From assembly GCF_007997135.1 (NCBI RefSeq), contig NZ_VORU01000004.1:186001-250000 (forward strand): a DNA stretch of 64,000 bases. Direction: 5' to 3'. Origin of the DNA: Aequorivita lipolytica (GTDB lineage Bacteria > Bacteroidota > Bacteroidia > Flavobacteriales > Flavobacteriaceae). The position numbers and the translations under genes were made by a program. Within the stretch, counting starts at the first letter, position 1. Each line of letters starts with the position of its first letter. The notes beneath the pieces are model-generated. The model searched no databases. It worked only from the letters and a program-made list of their open reading frames with translations, and had not been told where the DNA came from. This document shows, one piece after another, positions 33,553 through 44,673 of the stretch.

Positions 33553-34410
33553 ATGACCCTAATAACCGACGGCGGTTCTACAAAATGCGATTGGGTATTG
33601 CTGGATAATAGCGGCAATGTGGTTTTTAAAACCGCTACTTCCGGGTTAAATCCTACAGTAGTCCCGAAAGAGGAATTGTTGCTTCGCATTACTTCAAACG
33701 AAGAATTAAAAAATGTTTTTGAAAAGATTGAAGTCCTCGATTTTTATGGCGCCGGCTGTGGCACGATTACGCCACGAAGTATTTTAAAAGAAGTTTTGGA
33801 AGAACTGTTTCCACAGGCAAAAGTTAGCGTTTCAGAAGATTTGTCGGCCGCTGTTTTTTCAGTAACCGCTGAAGCTGGAATAGTTTGTATTCTGGGAACG
33901 GGTAGCAACAGTTGCTATTTTGATGGCACTGAGATTCACGCTCCAATCCCCGCTCTAGGTTATATTTTGATGGATGAGGCTAGTGGAAATTACTTCGGAA
34001 AAAGATTGATTCGCGATTATTTTTACAACCAAATGCCAGCAGAAATTGCTGCGGAATTTAAGAGTCGTTTTAATTTGGAAGCAGACGAGATAAAAATGAA
34101 TCTCTACAAAAAACCCAATCCCAACGCATATTTGGCGTCATTTGCGCAATTCATATTTACACAGCAAGAAATAAACCCATACTTTTACGCGCTGATTAAA
34201 GAAGGCATTTCAAATTTTATTGAATGTCGCATTCTTTGTTACGAAAAAGCCCGCGAAGTTCCAGTCCATTTTATTGGAAGCATCGCGCATTTTTCGGAAA
34301 AAATTATAAAAGAATGTTTTGCAGAACATAATCTTGAACTTGGCAATATCGTCCAAAGACCAATTGATGGACTAATTGATTATTATAAAAACAGCATTCA
34401 AAAATCATAA
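33553..34410 (+). CDS. N-acetylglucosamine kinase-like (BadF/BadG/BcrA ATPase) protein
   Basis: This 285-residue protein has the ASKHA sugar-kinase fold. The phosphate-1 motif is LITDGGSTKCDWVLLD at the N-terminus, GAGCGTI follows near residue 67, and the phosphate-2 region VCILGTGSNSCYFDG lies near residue 117. An adenosine-side motif HFIGSIAHFSEK lies near residue 238. The family includes N-acetylglucosamine and glucosamine kinases. The substrate here is probably an amino sugar, recycled from peptidoglycan or chitin, which would feed into the adjacent pgi/pfkA genes. Its last codons overlap the first unit of the heptamer array before pgi. Confidence 0.8.
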   Translation: MTLITDGGSTKCDWVLLDNSGNVVFKTATSGLNPTVVPKEELLLRITSNEELKNVFEKIEVLDFYGAGCGTITPRSILKEVLEELFPQAKVSVSEDLSAAVFSVTAEAGIVCILGTGSNSCYFDGTEIHAPIPALGYILMDEASGNYFGKRLIRDYFYNQMPAEIAAEFKSRFNLEADEIKMNLYKKPNPNAYLASFAQFIFTQQEINPYFYALIKEGISNFIECRILCYEKAREVPVHFIGSIAHFSEKIIKECFAEHNLELGNIVQRPIDGLIDYYKNSIQKS

Positions 34411-34436
34411 ATCTAAAATCATCAATCGGAAATTAA
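34402..34436 (+). repeat. Heptamer array before pgi
   Basis: There are five 7-bp units in register: AAATCAT, AAATCTA, AAATCAT, CAATCGG, AAATTAA. The array starts inside the last codons of the sugar-kinase gene (its TAA is 34408-34410) and ends two bases before the pgi ATG at 34439. Confidence 0.75.
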
Positions 34437-34438
34437 AA

Positions 34439-36013
34439 ATGTCTTTACCTAAAATAAATCCTACAAAAACTGAAGCTTGGAAAGCGCTTGAAAAGCATTT
34501 TCAGGAAATAGAAGAGCGTGAATTGCAAGATTTTTTTTCGGAAGATGGGGATCGTGCTGAACGCCTTAAGATTGAATGGCAAGATTTTTATTTAGATTAT
34601 TCGAAGAACAGAATAACTGATGAAACCATTTCACTTTTACTGAAACTTGCTGAAGAAGTAAAGCTGAAAGAAGCTATAAACCAGCAATTTTCGGGAGATA
34701 AAATAAATGAGACCGAAGACAGAGCTGTACTTCACACCGCGCTGCGTGATTTCGATACTATGAAAGCTGAAGTGAAAGCTACACTTCAAAAAATGAAGTC
34801 TTTTTCCGAAGAAATAATCAACGGAAATCATAAAGGTTTTACCGGAAAGGCGATTACAGACATTGTAAATATAGGCATTGGCGGAAGTCATTTAGGGCCG
34901 GAAATGGTTACGGAAGCACTTCAGTTTTATAAAAATCATTTAAAAATACATTTTGTAGCGAATATTGATGGCGATGCGGTTACGGAAATCCTAAATAAAC
35001 TGAATCCGGAAACAACACTTTTCATTATTGTGTCAAAAAGTTTCACAACGCAGGAAACCATTGCAAACGCTGTAGTAATAAAAGATTGGTTTTTAAAATA
35101 TGCTTTAAGAACTGATATAAAAAATCATTTTGTAGCTGTTTCCGTAAACGAGGGTGGTGCAAAAGATTTTGGCATTTCTGAAGAAAATATTTTCCCAATG
35201 CAAAATTGGGTTGGCGGCAGGTTTTCGCTTTGGAGCTCCGTTGGCCTTTCCATTTGCTGTGCTGTAGGTTTCAATAATTTTGAAGCTATGCTGAAAGGCG
35301 CATTTGAGATGGATAATCATTTCAAAAAAGAAAATTTTGGAAATAATATTCCAGTTGTACTTGCTTTAATTTCAATTTGGTACAACAATTTTTTTAAAGC
35401 GGAAAGTGAAGCGGTTGTTGCATATTCGCAATATTTGAACAAATTGGTTCCGTACCTCCAACAAGCTGTGATGGAAAGCAACGGAAAAAGTGTTGATAGA
35501 AGCGGAGAAAAAATAGCGTACCAAACCGGGACAATAGTTTGGGGAAATGTGGGAAGCAATTCGCAGCATGCCTATTTTCAACTTTTACATCAAGGCACGA
35601 AGTTGATTCCAACAGATTTTATTGGTTTTAGTGAGTCTTTGCACGGGAATGTTGAGAACCATAATATTTTAATCGCAAATTTTTTCGCGCAAACTGAAGC
35701 TTTGTGGGAAGGAACACACAACAAAAGCGTAGAGAATGCTTTTAAATTATTCGAGGGTTATAAACCTACCAATACGCTTTTAATTAAAAAATTAACTCCA
35801 AAAAATTTAGGCAGCCTTATCGCTTTATACGAACACAAACTTTTTGTTCAAGGAATTATTTGGAATATTTTCAGTTACGATCAATGGGGCGTAGAACTGG
35901 GAAAAACTGTTGCAAAAGGCACGCTAAATGCCATTGAAAATAATGATATTTCGAATTTGAAAAATGATTCAACCAAAAATTTGATCAAGCAGGTTTCTCT
36001 TTTCCAAAAATAA
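34439..36013 (+). CDS. pgi: Glucose-6-phosphate isomerase
   Basis: This is a 524-residue enzyme, normal for bacterial PGI. Signature segments are DIVNIGIGGSHLGPEMV, the phosphate-binding VSKSFTTQET, NWVGGRFSLWSSVGLS, the catalytic-His segment GNVGSNSQHAYFQLLHQG and QWGVELGK. It interconverts glucose-6-phosphate and fructose-6-phosphate. The ATG at 34439 is chosen because the in-frame residues before it (rich in Lys, Ile and Asn) are encoded by the heptamer array and the end of the preceding gene, and do not match PGI. Confidence 0.96.
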   Translation: MSLPKINPTKTEAWKALEKHFQEIEERELQDFFSEDGDRAERLKIEWQDFYLDYSKNRITDETISLLLKLAEEVKLKEAINQQFSGDKINETEDRAVLHTALRDFDTMKAEVKATLQKMKSFSEEIINGNHKGFTGKAITDIVNIGIGGSHLGPEMVTEALQFYKNHLKIHFVANIDGDAVTEILNKLNPETTLFIIVSKSFTTQETIANAVVIKDWFLKYALRTDIKNHFVAVSVNEGGAKDFGISEENIFPMQNWVGGRFSLWSSVGLSICCAVGFNNFEAMLKGAFEMDNHFKKENFGNNIPVVLALISIWYNNFFKAESEAVVAYSQYLNKLVPYLQQAVMESNGKSVDRSGEKIAYQTGTIVWGNVGSNSQHAYFQLLHQGTKLIPTDFIGFSESLHGNVENHNILIANFFAQTEALWEGTHNKSVENAFKLFEGYKPTNTLLIKKLTPKNLGSLIALYEHKLFVQGIIWNIFSYDQWGVELGKTVAKGTLNAIENNDISNLKNDSTKNLIKQVSLFQK

Positions 36014-36188
36014 ATAAATGAACACCATTCACTTTTTCAATTTTTTTTATTCAGTTTACATTACTTGAATAAATTAGTTTGTAAACAAATAGAAATTATT
36101 CAATATATTAGCAATTTTTCAAACATTCCGAAGCTACATAAAAACTAAGCTTAACATTTATTTCTGTGCTTTAAAAACTTATAAATAT

Positions 36189-39100
36189 ATGAAAAACAAT
36201 ACTTCAGCTATGTTAAAAAAATATTTTATAATTGCCTTTTTCACTCTTTCTTTTATAAAAATATCAGCACAACAATCAAAAAATAATTTAGTTTGTGTAC
36301 CAGAAACAGCTCCATATACAACTTCTTTTGATTCCGGTGGAACTTTGGAAGAATGTTGGTCAAAAATTACCACTGGAACTGATGTTGATATAGTTCCGCA
36401 GCAAATAATACAAATTGGTGGAGGTGGAACAGACTATTCAATTTATCCGGCTTCTGGCAGCCATTTTGTTCGTTATAAAAATTTGTATGATCAATTAAAC
36501 AATCCTCCGGATGATATGTATCTCATTTCACCTGAAATCGCTGATATAGATACCCAAAAAAGGATAAAATTTAAATTGATATCCCGTGTGGTTGCACCTT
36601 CTGGCTATTACAATATGGCGAGCCTGCATATTGGTACAATGACCGACCCATTAGATATCAGCACTTTCACATTAATTGAAACTCTTGCACCACCTAATAT
36701 GAGTGAGCATATAGTGGATGGAAGACCCAATGCTCCTTGGAAAGAACATACTATTTATTTTAATGGTTATTCTGAAAACGACTCTTATATAGCTATTATT
36801 CATGGCGATGAATATTTTGGAAGTGAGATGTACTTAGATGATTTTTTATATGAAGAAATTCCAACATGTCCCGAACCATATTATCCCGAGGTAACAGATG
36901 TGCGTTATAATGAGGTAGATATTAAGTGGGAAACTTATGTAAATTCAAATCCTTCTTCTTGGGAAATAGAATATGGTCCAACTGGTTTTATTCCTGGTTC
37001 GGGAACAGTAGCTTTAGCAAATTCTTCTCCATTTACTATTACTAATTTAATGGATGATACGGATTATGATTTTTATATTCGTGCAAATTGCGGAGGAGCT
37101 TATAGCGAATGGTCCACAAAACAGATTTTTAAAACAAAATGCGCAGGATTTTCACCTGCTTATCTAGCAAATTTTGACAGTCAGTCTGAAGGAGTAATTG
37201 AAAGCTGCTGGACGGCTCTTATGCCAGAAATTGGTTCGAGCTATTGGGATGAAATTAATTTTATTAAAGTTGTAGATAATATTCCTCCGGGAACGGTTAC
37301 GCCGGTTAGCACACCAAATTGCGTCTATTTATTTAATGAAACAAACCACCCAAACGGGAATGCAACTTCTGATCAAATTGTTTTGGTCTCCCCTAGATTG
37401 ATAGGGCTTGACAATACTAAGAAAGTTTCTTTTTGGATGAAAAGTAAACCTAGTGTTTACGCAAATCCCGAACAAGTAATAATTGGAAGTTTGTCAGATT
37501 CTGATGATGCTACCACATTTACTCCATTTTATACTATTACCGATGCTTCTACAAATGAGGGAACTTGGCGTTTTTATGAAATTGAGCTGTCCAATTATTA
37601 TTTGACAGATGAATATATAGGTATAAAACAAGCGAGTGTTAACGAACGCCAACTTCTATATTTTGATGATTTTAGTTACGAAGAAATTTCGTGCGTTATT
37701 CCCACTAATTTGGCTGCCACCCAATCTGGGGAAGGCACAGTCACTTTCTCTTGGCAGGATAATAACCCTTCGGGAACCAATCCAACCTGGGAAATTGAAT
37801 ATGGACCACAAGGGTTTACACAAGGAAGTGGAACAATTGTAACAGCGCCCACTAATCCTTTTCAAATTTCCGGATTGGATCTTTTTGAACGTTATGATTA
37901 TTATGTACGTTCTAATTGCGATAATTTAGGCAATTTTAGTAATTGGAGCACAGCTTATTCCTTTAGAGTTGTTTGTGCATTTACAGCTCCATTTTATGAA
38001 GACTTTGATCAATATGATGCAGGTTTAAATAATTTGCCCAATGGCATTCCAGATTTTTGCTGGACCCAATCTAATATACAGGTTTCTGGAGTTATCAATC
38101 CCGAAGGATGGTATTCACGACCCATTTCTTTACCAAATGGTGGATTTGTAAATTATTATGGCTCTTCACAGACCCCAGATCCAGGATTTTTGGTTTCTCC
38201 ATATTTTTCTGATTTTGACACTAATAAGATAATGAAAATTTGGTTGAAGAACGATTTTGATGGTGCTCCCGGTAATCGTAGCGGTATTATTATTGGAACA
38301 ATGTCCAACCCTTTGGATTTTGATACTTTCACACCTTTTACTGCAATTGAGGGACAATCAATACCTATTTATGGCAAAGAATTTATGATAGATTTTGAGG
38401 GTTATACAGGAAATGATCATCACATTGCGATTTTGCACGATCAAGAATATGAGCTTTCACTTTTTATTTTTGATGATGTTTATTACAAAGATAAGCCCAA
38501 CTGTATTGAACCTTTAGATGTAAGAATTTCTGAAATTACCAATAATAGTGCTTTCGTGGAATGGGATAATTTCAATACTACTAACTCATTTGAAATGGAA
38601 TATGGTTTGGAAGGTTTTACGCAAGGTACTGGAACCACTATTACTGTAAATGACACTGCAACAATGGTTGATAACCTTACGGAAGAAACTGCATATGAAT
38701 TTTATATAAGATCAGATTGCGGAAATGGAAATTTTAGTGAATGGATGGGACCAAAGAAATTTACAACATCGTGTACCCCGGTAACCGCACCATGGATTGA
38801 GAATTTTGACGATATGACTGTCTTTGGACCAGATATTCTTCCTGATTGTTTTAAAGTTGTGGGAAGTTGGGTTTCAAGTAATTTGCCCCTTTCATCATAT
38901 CAACATGGTGACGGTGATAATGAATATCTCTTTATAAATCCAATTCCGCAGTCGGCAAAAACATCAATCATTACACCTATGCTGCAATTGATAGCCGGAA
39001 CAACATATAAATTTACGTTCAAGGTAATGAAAGATGATACTGATTATACATTCCAAGGTTTTACTGTGAAAACAGGCAAAGGTGATACACATGAAATGAT

Positions 39101-40055
39101 GATTAACCGACTTAATTATTTTTCTGATTTTGAGTATGGAAATGGTGGCTATTTCCCCATTGAAACAATCTTCACGCCAGTAGTTTCAGGAGATTATTCT
39201 TTTGCAGTTTATTTTACCTCAAGTGATAACACAGTAGTTTCCGTAGATAGTTTTAGTGTAGCATCATATTATCCAAATCCAATTATAGTTCCGGAAAACA
39301 ATCCCATTGTATTTGATTTTGAGTCTAATAATGCACAACTTATTATGGAAGAAACAGACTTTAGTCAATGCTCACGTATTTTTGATACTTCAAATTATGT
39401 ATTAAAACTGGGTGGACATCAAACTGCCCAAGCTTGGATTGAAACTGGTGATGATACAGAAAACTGGACGCGTAACCAAAGCGCAATCAGTAAATTGAAC
39501 TACCAGATAAACGCAAGTGCAATTGCTGAATTAACAATGAGTTTCGATCTAAAGCAAAATTTTATCAATAATGACCACGAATCAATTTTCAGAATAGTGG
39601 TAAATGGTGAAATTATTTTAGATAATACATACGCCACAACGCCAAGTTCTGATGGATTTACAAATATTGAACTTGACCTTTCTGCTTTTGCTGGAGGTTC
39701 AATCAATATTTCTATGCAGCACTTAGGAAGATATGGTGCAGATTTTGGCGAAATTGGAGACAATGCATTTGTCGATAATATTGTACTTACAAATGAAGAA
39801 GCTTTAGGGCAGGACAATTTTAATAAGTCAGGACTGGTTTACTTTCCCAATCCAGTTAAAAATTCACTTTATTTAAAAAGTAAATCAAATATCTATAAGG
39901 CCTCTGTTTTAAATATAATGGGGCAAAAGATTCTATCGTATGAAATCAAAAACACAGAAGCTATTTTGGACTTATCAATTTTACAATCGGGTATTTATTT
40001 TATAGAGGTTGAAGTTGATGATAAAACTGAAATACTTAAGGTCGTTAAACAATAG
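36189..40055 (+). CDS. Large T9SS-exported adhesin-like protein with FnIII modules
   Basis: This is a 1288-residue protein with a signal peptide ending KISAQ (residue about 28). Three cycles of a jelly-roll, MAM/choice-of-anchor-like domain follow. Each cycle ends in a strand with DDF or DDVYY, followed by a fibronectin-III-like domain. The repeated landmarks are WEIEYGPTGF, WEIEYGPQGF and FEMEYGLEGF, with FYIRANCG, YYVRSNCD and FYIRSDCG. A distinct C-terminal jelly-roll precedes the type A sorting tail (VYFPNPVKNSLYLKS, then GIYFIEVEVDDKTEI and VVKQ). It would be displayed on the cell surface. Ligand and role are unknown. It appears monocistronic after a 175-nt AT-rich leader. Confidence 0.88.
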   Translation: MKNNTSAMLKKYFIIAFFTLSFIKISAQQSKNNLVCVPETAPYTTSFDSGGTLEECWSKITTGTDVDIVPQQIIQIGGGGTDYSIYPASGSHFVRYKNLYDQLNNPPDDMYLISPEIADIDTQKRIKFKLISRVVAPSGYYNMASLHIGTMTDPLDISTFTLIETLAPPNMSEHIVDGRPNAPWKEHTIYFNGYSENDSYIAIIHGDEYFGSEMYLDDFLYEEIPTCPEPYYPEVTDVRYNEVDIKWETYVNSNPSSWEIEYGPTGFIPGSGTVALANSSPFTITNLMDDTDYDFYIRANCGGAYSEWSTKQIFKTKCAGFSPAYLANFDSQSEGVIESCWTALMPEIGSSYWDEINFIKVVDNIPPGTVTPVSTPNCVYLFNETNHPNGNATSDQIVLVSPRLIGLDNTKKVSFWMKSKPSVYANPEQVIIGSLSDSDDATTFTPFYTITDASTNEGTWRFYEIELSNYYLTDEYIGIKQASVNERQLLYFDDFSYEEISCVIPTNLAATQSGEGTVTFSWQDNNPSGTNPTWEIEYGPQGFTQGSGTIVTAPTNPFQISGLDLFERYDYYVRSNCDNLGNFSNWSTAYSFRVVCAFTAPFYEDFDQYDAGLNNLPNGIPDFCWTQSNIQVSGVINPEGWYSRPISLPNGGFVNYYGSSQTPDPGFLVSPYFSDFDTNKIMKIWLKNDFDGAPGNRSGIIIGTMSNPLDFDTFTPFTAIEGQSIPIYGKEFMIDFEGYTGNDHHIAILHDQEYELSLFIFDDVYYKDKPNCIEPLDVRISEITNNSAFVEWDNFNTTNSFEMEYGLEGFTQGTGTTITVNDTATMVDNLTEETAYEFYIRSDCGNGNFSEWMGPKKFTTSCTPVTAPWIENFDDMTVFGPDILPDCFKVVGSWVSSNLPLSSYQHGDGDNEYLFINPIPQSAKTSIITPMLQLIAGTTYKFTFKVMKDDTDYTFQGFTVKTGKGDTHEMMINRLNYFSDFEYGNGGYFPIETIFTPVVSGDYSFAVYFTSSDNTVVSVDSFSVASYYPNPIIVPENNPIVFDFESNNAQLIMEETDFSQCSRIFDTSNYVLKLGGHQTAQAWIETGDDTENWTRNQSAISKLNYQINASAIAELTMSFDLKQNFINNDHESIFRIVVNGEIILDNTYATTPSSDGFTNIELDLSAFAGGSINISMQHLGRYGADFGEIGDNAFVDNIVLTNEEALGQDNFNKSGLVYFPNPVKNSLYLKSKSNIYKASVLNIMGQKILSYEIKNTEAILDLSILQSGIYFIEVEVDDKTEILKVVKQ

Positions 40056-40138
40056 TAATTTATACAGAGAATAGAAAGCTTCATAAATTTTTAGTACCTT
40101 CATAACTCGTTCTCCCCAGTTGTAAAAATGAAAAAATC

Positions 40139-41680
40139 ATGCTTACAAAAGTCTATGGAAGCGCCGTATTTGGCGTAGAGGCAACTACAATTACGGTTGA
40201 AGTAAATGTGGATAGTGGAATAGGTTACCACCTTGTTGGTCTGCCGGACAATGCTATTCGCGAGAGCAATTTCCGCATTGCCGCCGCACTTCAAAACAAT
40301 GGCTATAAAATTCCCGGGAAAAAATTAATTCTCAATATGTCACCCGCTGATCTTCGGAAAGAAGGCTCTGCGTACGATCTTACTTTGGCAATGGGCGTTC
40401 TAGTGGCCACGGAACAAATAGAAGAAAAAAATCCACTTTCTGAATATATTATAATGGGTGAACTTTCGCTGGACGGAAATCTTCAGCCCATTCGTGGCGC
40501 TTTGCCAATTTCACTTAAAGCAAAAGAGGAAGGTTTTAAAGGATTTATTCTTCCGAAACAAAACGCAAAAGAAGCTGCTATCGTTGAAGGCATTGAAGTT
40601 TACGGGATTGAAAACATAAAAGAAGTAATCGATTTTTTCAATAAAGGGGTTCCGTTAGAGCAGACAATAGTTGATATAGAAGCGGAATTCTACAATCATT
40701 TAGAACATCCGGAATTCGATTTTGCCGATGTTAAGGGACAGGAGTCCATAAAACGCTGCATGGAAATAGCCGCAGCTGGCGGTCATAATATAATTTTGAT
40801 CGGTCCTCCAGGTTCAGGTAAAACTATGCTCGCTAAAAGATTACCGAGTATTTTACCGCCAATGACGTTGCAGGAAAGTCTTGAAACCACAAAAATACAT
40901 AGCGTTGCAGGACGCACAATGGAAAAAGGCGGAGTAATGACTTCGCGGCCGTTTCGAAGTCCGCATCACACTATTAGCGACGTTGCTTTGGTCGGCGGTG
41001 GACAATATCCACAACCGGGTGAGATAAGTTTGGCACATAACGGGGTTTTATTTTTGGACGAACTACCCGAATTTAAGCGCGGCGTTTTGGAAGTGTTACG
41101 CCAACCTTTGGAAGATCGCGAAGTTACAATTTCACGAGCAAAGTTTACGGTAACATATCCTTCCAGCTTTATGCTAGTGGCCAGTATGAACCCAAGTCCG
41201 GGTGGTTATTTCAACGATCCGAATGCGCCGGTAATGTCTTCTCCTGCGGAAATGCAGCGATATTTGAGTAAAATTTCTGGACCACTTTTGGACAGGATTG
41301 ATATTCACATAGAAGTAACGCCAGTTCCTTTTGAAAAACTGAGTGATGAACGCCGTGGCGAATCCAGTATTGTAATTAGGGAACGGGTAACCAATGCCAG
41401 AAAAATACAGTCGGAACGTTTTTCGGAATTTGAAAAAGTGCATTACAACGCACAAATGGGTGTGAAGCAAATCCGTCAATTCTGTAAACTTGATGAAGCC
41501 TCGCTCCAACTTTTAAAAACCGCGATGGAACGCTTGAATCTTTCTGCCCGTGCTTATGATAGGATCTTAAAAGTAGCCCGAACTATTGCCGACTTGGAAG
41601 CTTCCGAAGAATTAAACGGCAACCATATTTCTGAAGCTATACAGTATAGGAGTTTGGATCGGGATGGATGGTTTGGGTAG
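40139..41680 (+). CDS. YifB/ComM-type Mg-chelatase-like AAA+ ATPase
   Basis: This is a 513-residue protein. The N-terminal ChlI-like domain (residues 1-165) has [27 protein letters not shown] and [18 protein letters not shown]. The AAA+ core has Walker [16 protein letters not shown] near residue 223 and Walker [11 protein letters not shown] near residue 304. The C-terminal Mg-chelatase domain is at [18 protein letters not shown]. ComM, the best-studied relative, is a hexameric helicase acting in branch migration during DNA uptake, and that role is likely but not proven here. Confidence 0.93.
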   Translation: MLTKVYGSAVFGVEATTITVEVNVDSGIGYHLVGLPDNAIRESNFRIAAALQNNGYKIPGKKLILNMSPADLRKEGSAYDLTLAMGVLVATEQIEEKNPLSEYIIMGELSLDGNLQPIRGALPISLKAKEEGFKGFILPKQNAKEAAIVEGIEVYGIENIKEVIDFFNKGVPLEQTIVDIEAEFYNHLEHPEFDFADVKGQESIKRCMEIAAAGGHNIILIGPPGSGKTMLAKRLPSILPPMTLQESLETTKIHSVAGRTMEKGGVMTSRPFRSPHHTISDVALVGGGQYPQPGEISLAHNGVLFLDELPEFKRGVLEVLRQPLEDREVTISRAKFTVTYPSSFMLVASMNPSPGGYFNDPNAPVMSSPAEMQRYLSKISGPLLDRIDIHIEVTPVPFEKLSDERRGESSIVIRERVTNARKIQSERFSEFEKVHYNAQMGVKQIRQFCKLDEASLQLLKTAMERLNLSARAYDRILKVARTIADLEASEELNGNHISEAIQYRSLDRDGWFG

Positions 41681-41779
41681 AATTTCATCATCAATAATTT
41701 TGAATCGTTTTAACGTATTTTTAAGACTTAACCCCACTTCACATAGTATCTTTAAAACTTTCTAAAAAATCAATTCAAT

Positions 41780-44647
41780 ATGTTTAAATATACCTTTAAA
41801 ACCAGCGTTCTAGCCTTGGCTTTAGTCTCGCTAATCGCTTTTTCATGTAAAACAAAACAAGAAGCAACTACAGAAGATAGCGCAAAGCTTTCCGTAGATT
41901 TCGAAAAGTATGAGCTTGAAAACGGCCTAGATGTAATTCTTCACCAAGACAAGAGCGATCCAATTATTTCCCTCGCCATTCAGTACGGTGTAGGTTCCAA
42001 TCGTGAAAAAACCGGTAGAACTGGATTTGCTCACTTATTTGAGCATATGCTTTTTCAAGAGTCTGAAAACGTGCCGCAAGATCAATTTTTCAAAACCATC
42101 CAAGACGCGGGAGGAACGCTGAATGGTGGAACTTGGAAAGATGGAACAATCTATTATGAAATAGTTCCGAATAACGCAATGGAAACGGTAATGTGGTTGG
42201 AAAGTGACCGTATGGGCTATTTGATAAATACCGTTACTGAGGCTGCTTTTCAAAATCAACAGGAAGTGGTTCAGAATGAAAAACGTCAGCGCGTAGATAA
42301 TAATCCTTACGGGCACACGGGATGGGTGATAGACAAAAATCTTTATCCAGAAGGCCACCCTTACAATTGGCAAGTAATTGGTGAATTAGAAGATTTGCAA
42401 AATGCAACCGTGGAAGACGTAAAAGAGTTTTACGATCGCTTTTACGGCCCCAATAACGCCACATTAGTTTTAGCTGGAGATTTTGACACCGCTGAAGCGA
42501 AAAAAATGATTGAGAAATATTTTGGTGAAATTAAACGTCGCCAAGAAGTTGAGCCTTTAAAGCCGCAGCCCGTAACGATTTCTGAAACCAAAAGACTTTA
42601 TCACGAAGATAATTTTGCCACCGCGCCACAATTGAATATGGTTTGGCCTACGGTTGAGCAATATACCGATGACGCGTACGCATTAGATTTTTTAGGCGAA
42701 ATTCTTTCCCAAGGGAAAAAAGCACCTTTATACAAAGTTCTGGTAAAAGAAAAGGATCTCACAGCAAGAACAATAGCATATAACAGTTCTAACGAATTAG
42801 CAGGCGATTTTCAAATTTCAATAACTGCAAATAACGGCGTTGATTTGGATGAAGTTGAAAAAGGTATTTCTGAGTCTTTTGCTCTTTTCGAAAAAGATGG
42901 CGTTACAGATCGTGACATTGAAAGAATTAAAGCAGGACTCGAGACCCAGTTTTACAACGGAATTAGTAGTGTTTTAGGCAAGTCTTTCCAATTGGCACGG
43001 TACAATGTATTTACTGGTAATCCAGGTTTTATAACTGAAGATATAGAAAATATCAAAAAAGTTACGAAGGAAGATGTTGTTAGGGTTTACAATAAATATA
43101 TAAAAGATAAACCATACGTAATGACCAGTTTTGTACCTAAAGGACAACTGGAACTTATTACGGAAAATTCAGAAAAAGCAAATGTTGTTGAAGAAGAAAT
43201 TAAAGAAAACATAAGTAAAACCGTTGAAGAAGCAAATTCTGAAATTGTAAAAACTCCTTCAAAATTTGACCGTTCTAAACCACCTGTGCAAGGTTCAGCT
43301 CCTGAATTGTCAATTCCTGAATTATGGACTGCAAGTCTAGGAAACGGTCTAAAAGTTTCCGGTATTGAGCAAAATGAAATACCTACTGTAAATTTTAGTT
43401 TGGTAATTGAGGGAGGTCATTTATTGGATGATATGAAGAAGAATGGTGTTGCGAATTTGATGAGCGATATATTAATGGAAGGCACCGCTAATAAAACACC
43501 AGAACAGTTGGAAGAAGCAATTGATCTTTTGGGAGCTAGCATAAATATGTATACAACTGATGAATCTATCGTAATTCGAGGAAATACATTGACCCGAAAT
43601 TTCGACAAAACAATGGATCTAGTTACTGAAATCCTTCTGGAGCCTCGTTGGGACGAGGAAGAATTAGGCCGAATTAAGACTAAAACAATCAACCAGATTG
43701 AACGTTCAGATGCAAATCCTAATATAGTTGCAGATCGTGTTTACAATAAAATCCTTTACGGTGAAAAACATATTTTTAGTTATCCAACAGTTGGTACTGT
43801 GGAATCTGTAAAGGCAATAACGATGGATGATTTGAAGGCATATTACAACAAGAACTTCTCGCCTTCTATAAGTACTTTCCAAGTAGTTGGAAAAATAGAA
43901 AAAGAAGCTGTTTTAAAAGATTTAAAAGGTTTAGAAGAACGTTGGGCTCCAAAACAAGTTACCATTCCTGAATATCCGGTAGCAAACAATCGCGATAAGA
44001 CTTCACTTTACTTCGTGGACATTCCGAACGCAAAACAATCTGTTATTAATATTGGTTATATTGGTTTGCCCAGAACTGATAAGGATTTCTACCCTACAGA
44101 AGTAATGAACTATAAATTAGGAGGTTCTTTTTCAGGAAATGTAAATTTAATTTTGCGTGAGGAAAAAGGATACACCTATGGTGCAAGAACCAATTTTAGC
44201 GGAAGTAAGATTCCGGGTACATTTACTGCTTCATCAAGTGTTAGAACAAATACAACTGGTGAATCTGTACAGATTTTTAAGGATGAAATTTCAAAATACA
44301 AAGAAGGTATTTCGCCAGAAGATCTCGAATTTACTAAAAACGCACTTATAAAATCGAACGCGCGACGCTTTGAAACACAAGGTTCACTTTTGGGAATGTT
44401 GCAGGAAATGAACGAGTATAATCTTCCAGCAAATTATATTGAAAGTGAAGAAGCTACAGTACGTAACATGACGCTAGAGCAGCACAAGGCGCTAGCCAAT
44501 AAATATTTGGATGCTTCCAAAATGGCTTACTTAGTGGTGGGCGATGCCGCTACTCAATTTGCACAATTTAAAAAGATGGGCTTTGATGAAGTTAAACTTC
44601 TTGATAAAAATGGTGAAGAGGTAAAACTTGAAGATGTAAAATTGTAA
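41780..44647 (+). CDS. M16 zinc metalloprotease (two tandem insulinase-like halves), lipoprotein
   Basis: This is a 955-residue protein with a lipoprotein signal (lipobox IAFSC near residue 23). The N-terminal half contains the inverted zinc motif HLFEH at 85-89 and the distal Glu in NQQEVVQNEKRQ (about 162-167), so it is catalytic. The second half (from about residue 505, VNFSLVIEGGHLLDD) lacks HxxEH and is the inactive partner that closes the chamber. A charged linker (about 465-500) joins them. The enzyme would degrade peptides in the periplasm. It is not followed by the small separate M16 partner seen elsewhere, because both halves are in one chain. Confidence 0.93.
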   Translation: MFKYTFKTSVLALALVSLIAFSCKTKQEATTEDSAKLSVDFEKYELENGLDVILHQDKSDPIISLAIQYGVGSNREKTGRTGFAHLFEHMLFQESENVPQDQFFKTIQDAGGTLNGGTWKDGTIYYEIVPNNAMETVMWLESDRMGYLINTVTEAAFQNQQEVVQNEKRQRVDNNPYGHTGWVIDKNLYPEGHPYNWQVIGELEDLQNATVEDVKEFYDRFYGPNNATLVLAGDFDTAEAKKMIEKYFGEIKRRQEVEPLKPQPVTISETKRLYHEDNFATAPQLNMVWPTVEQYTDDAYALDFLGEILSQGKKAPLYKVLVKEKDLTARTIAYNSSNELAGDFQISITANNGVDLDEVEKGISESFALFEKDGVTDRDIERIKAGLETQFYNGISSVLGKSFQLARYNVFTGNPGFITEDIENIKKVTKEDVVRVYNKYIKDKPYVMTSFVPKGQLELITENSEKANVVEEEIKENISKTVEEANSEIVKTPSKFDRSKPPVQGSAPELSIPELWTASLGNGLKVSGIEQNEIPTVNFSLVIEGGHLLDDMKKNGVANLMSDILMEGTANKTPEQLEEAIDLLGASINMYTTDESIVIRGNTLTRNFDKTMDLVTEILLEPRWDEEELGRIKTKTINQIERSDANPNIVADRVYNKILYGEKHIFSYPTVGTVESVKAITMDDLKAYYNKNFSPSISTFQVVGKIEKEAVLKDLKGLEERWAPKQVTIPEYPVANNRDKTSLYFVDIPNAKQSVINIGYIGLPRTDKDFYPTEVMNYKLGGSFSGNVNLILREEKGYTYGARTNFSGSKIPGTFTASSSVRTNTTGESVQIFKDEISKYKEGISPEDLEFTKNALIKSNARRFETQGSLLGMLQEMNEYNLPANYIESEEATVRNMTLEQHKALANKYLDASKMAYLVVGDAATQFAQFKKMGFDEVKLLDKNGEEVKLEDVKL

Positions 44648-44673
44648 TAACTTTTGTTGAAATAATTTTGCCG

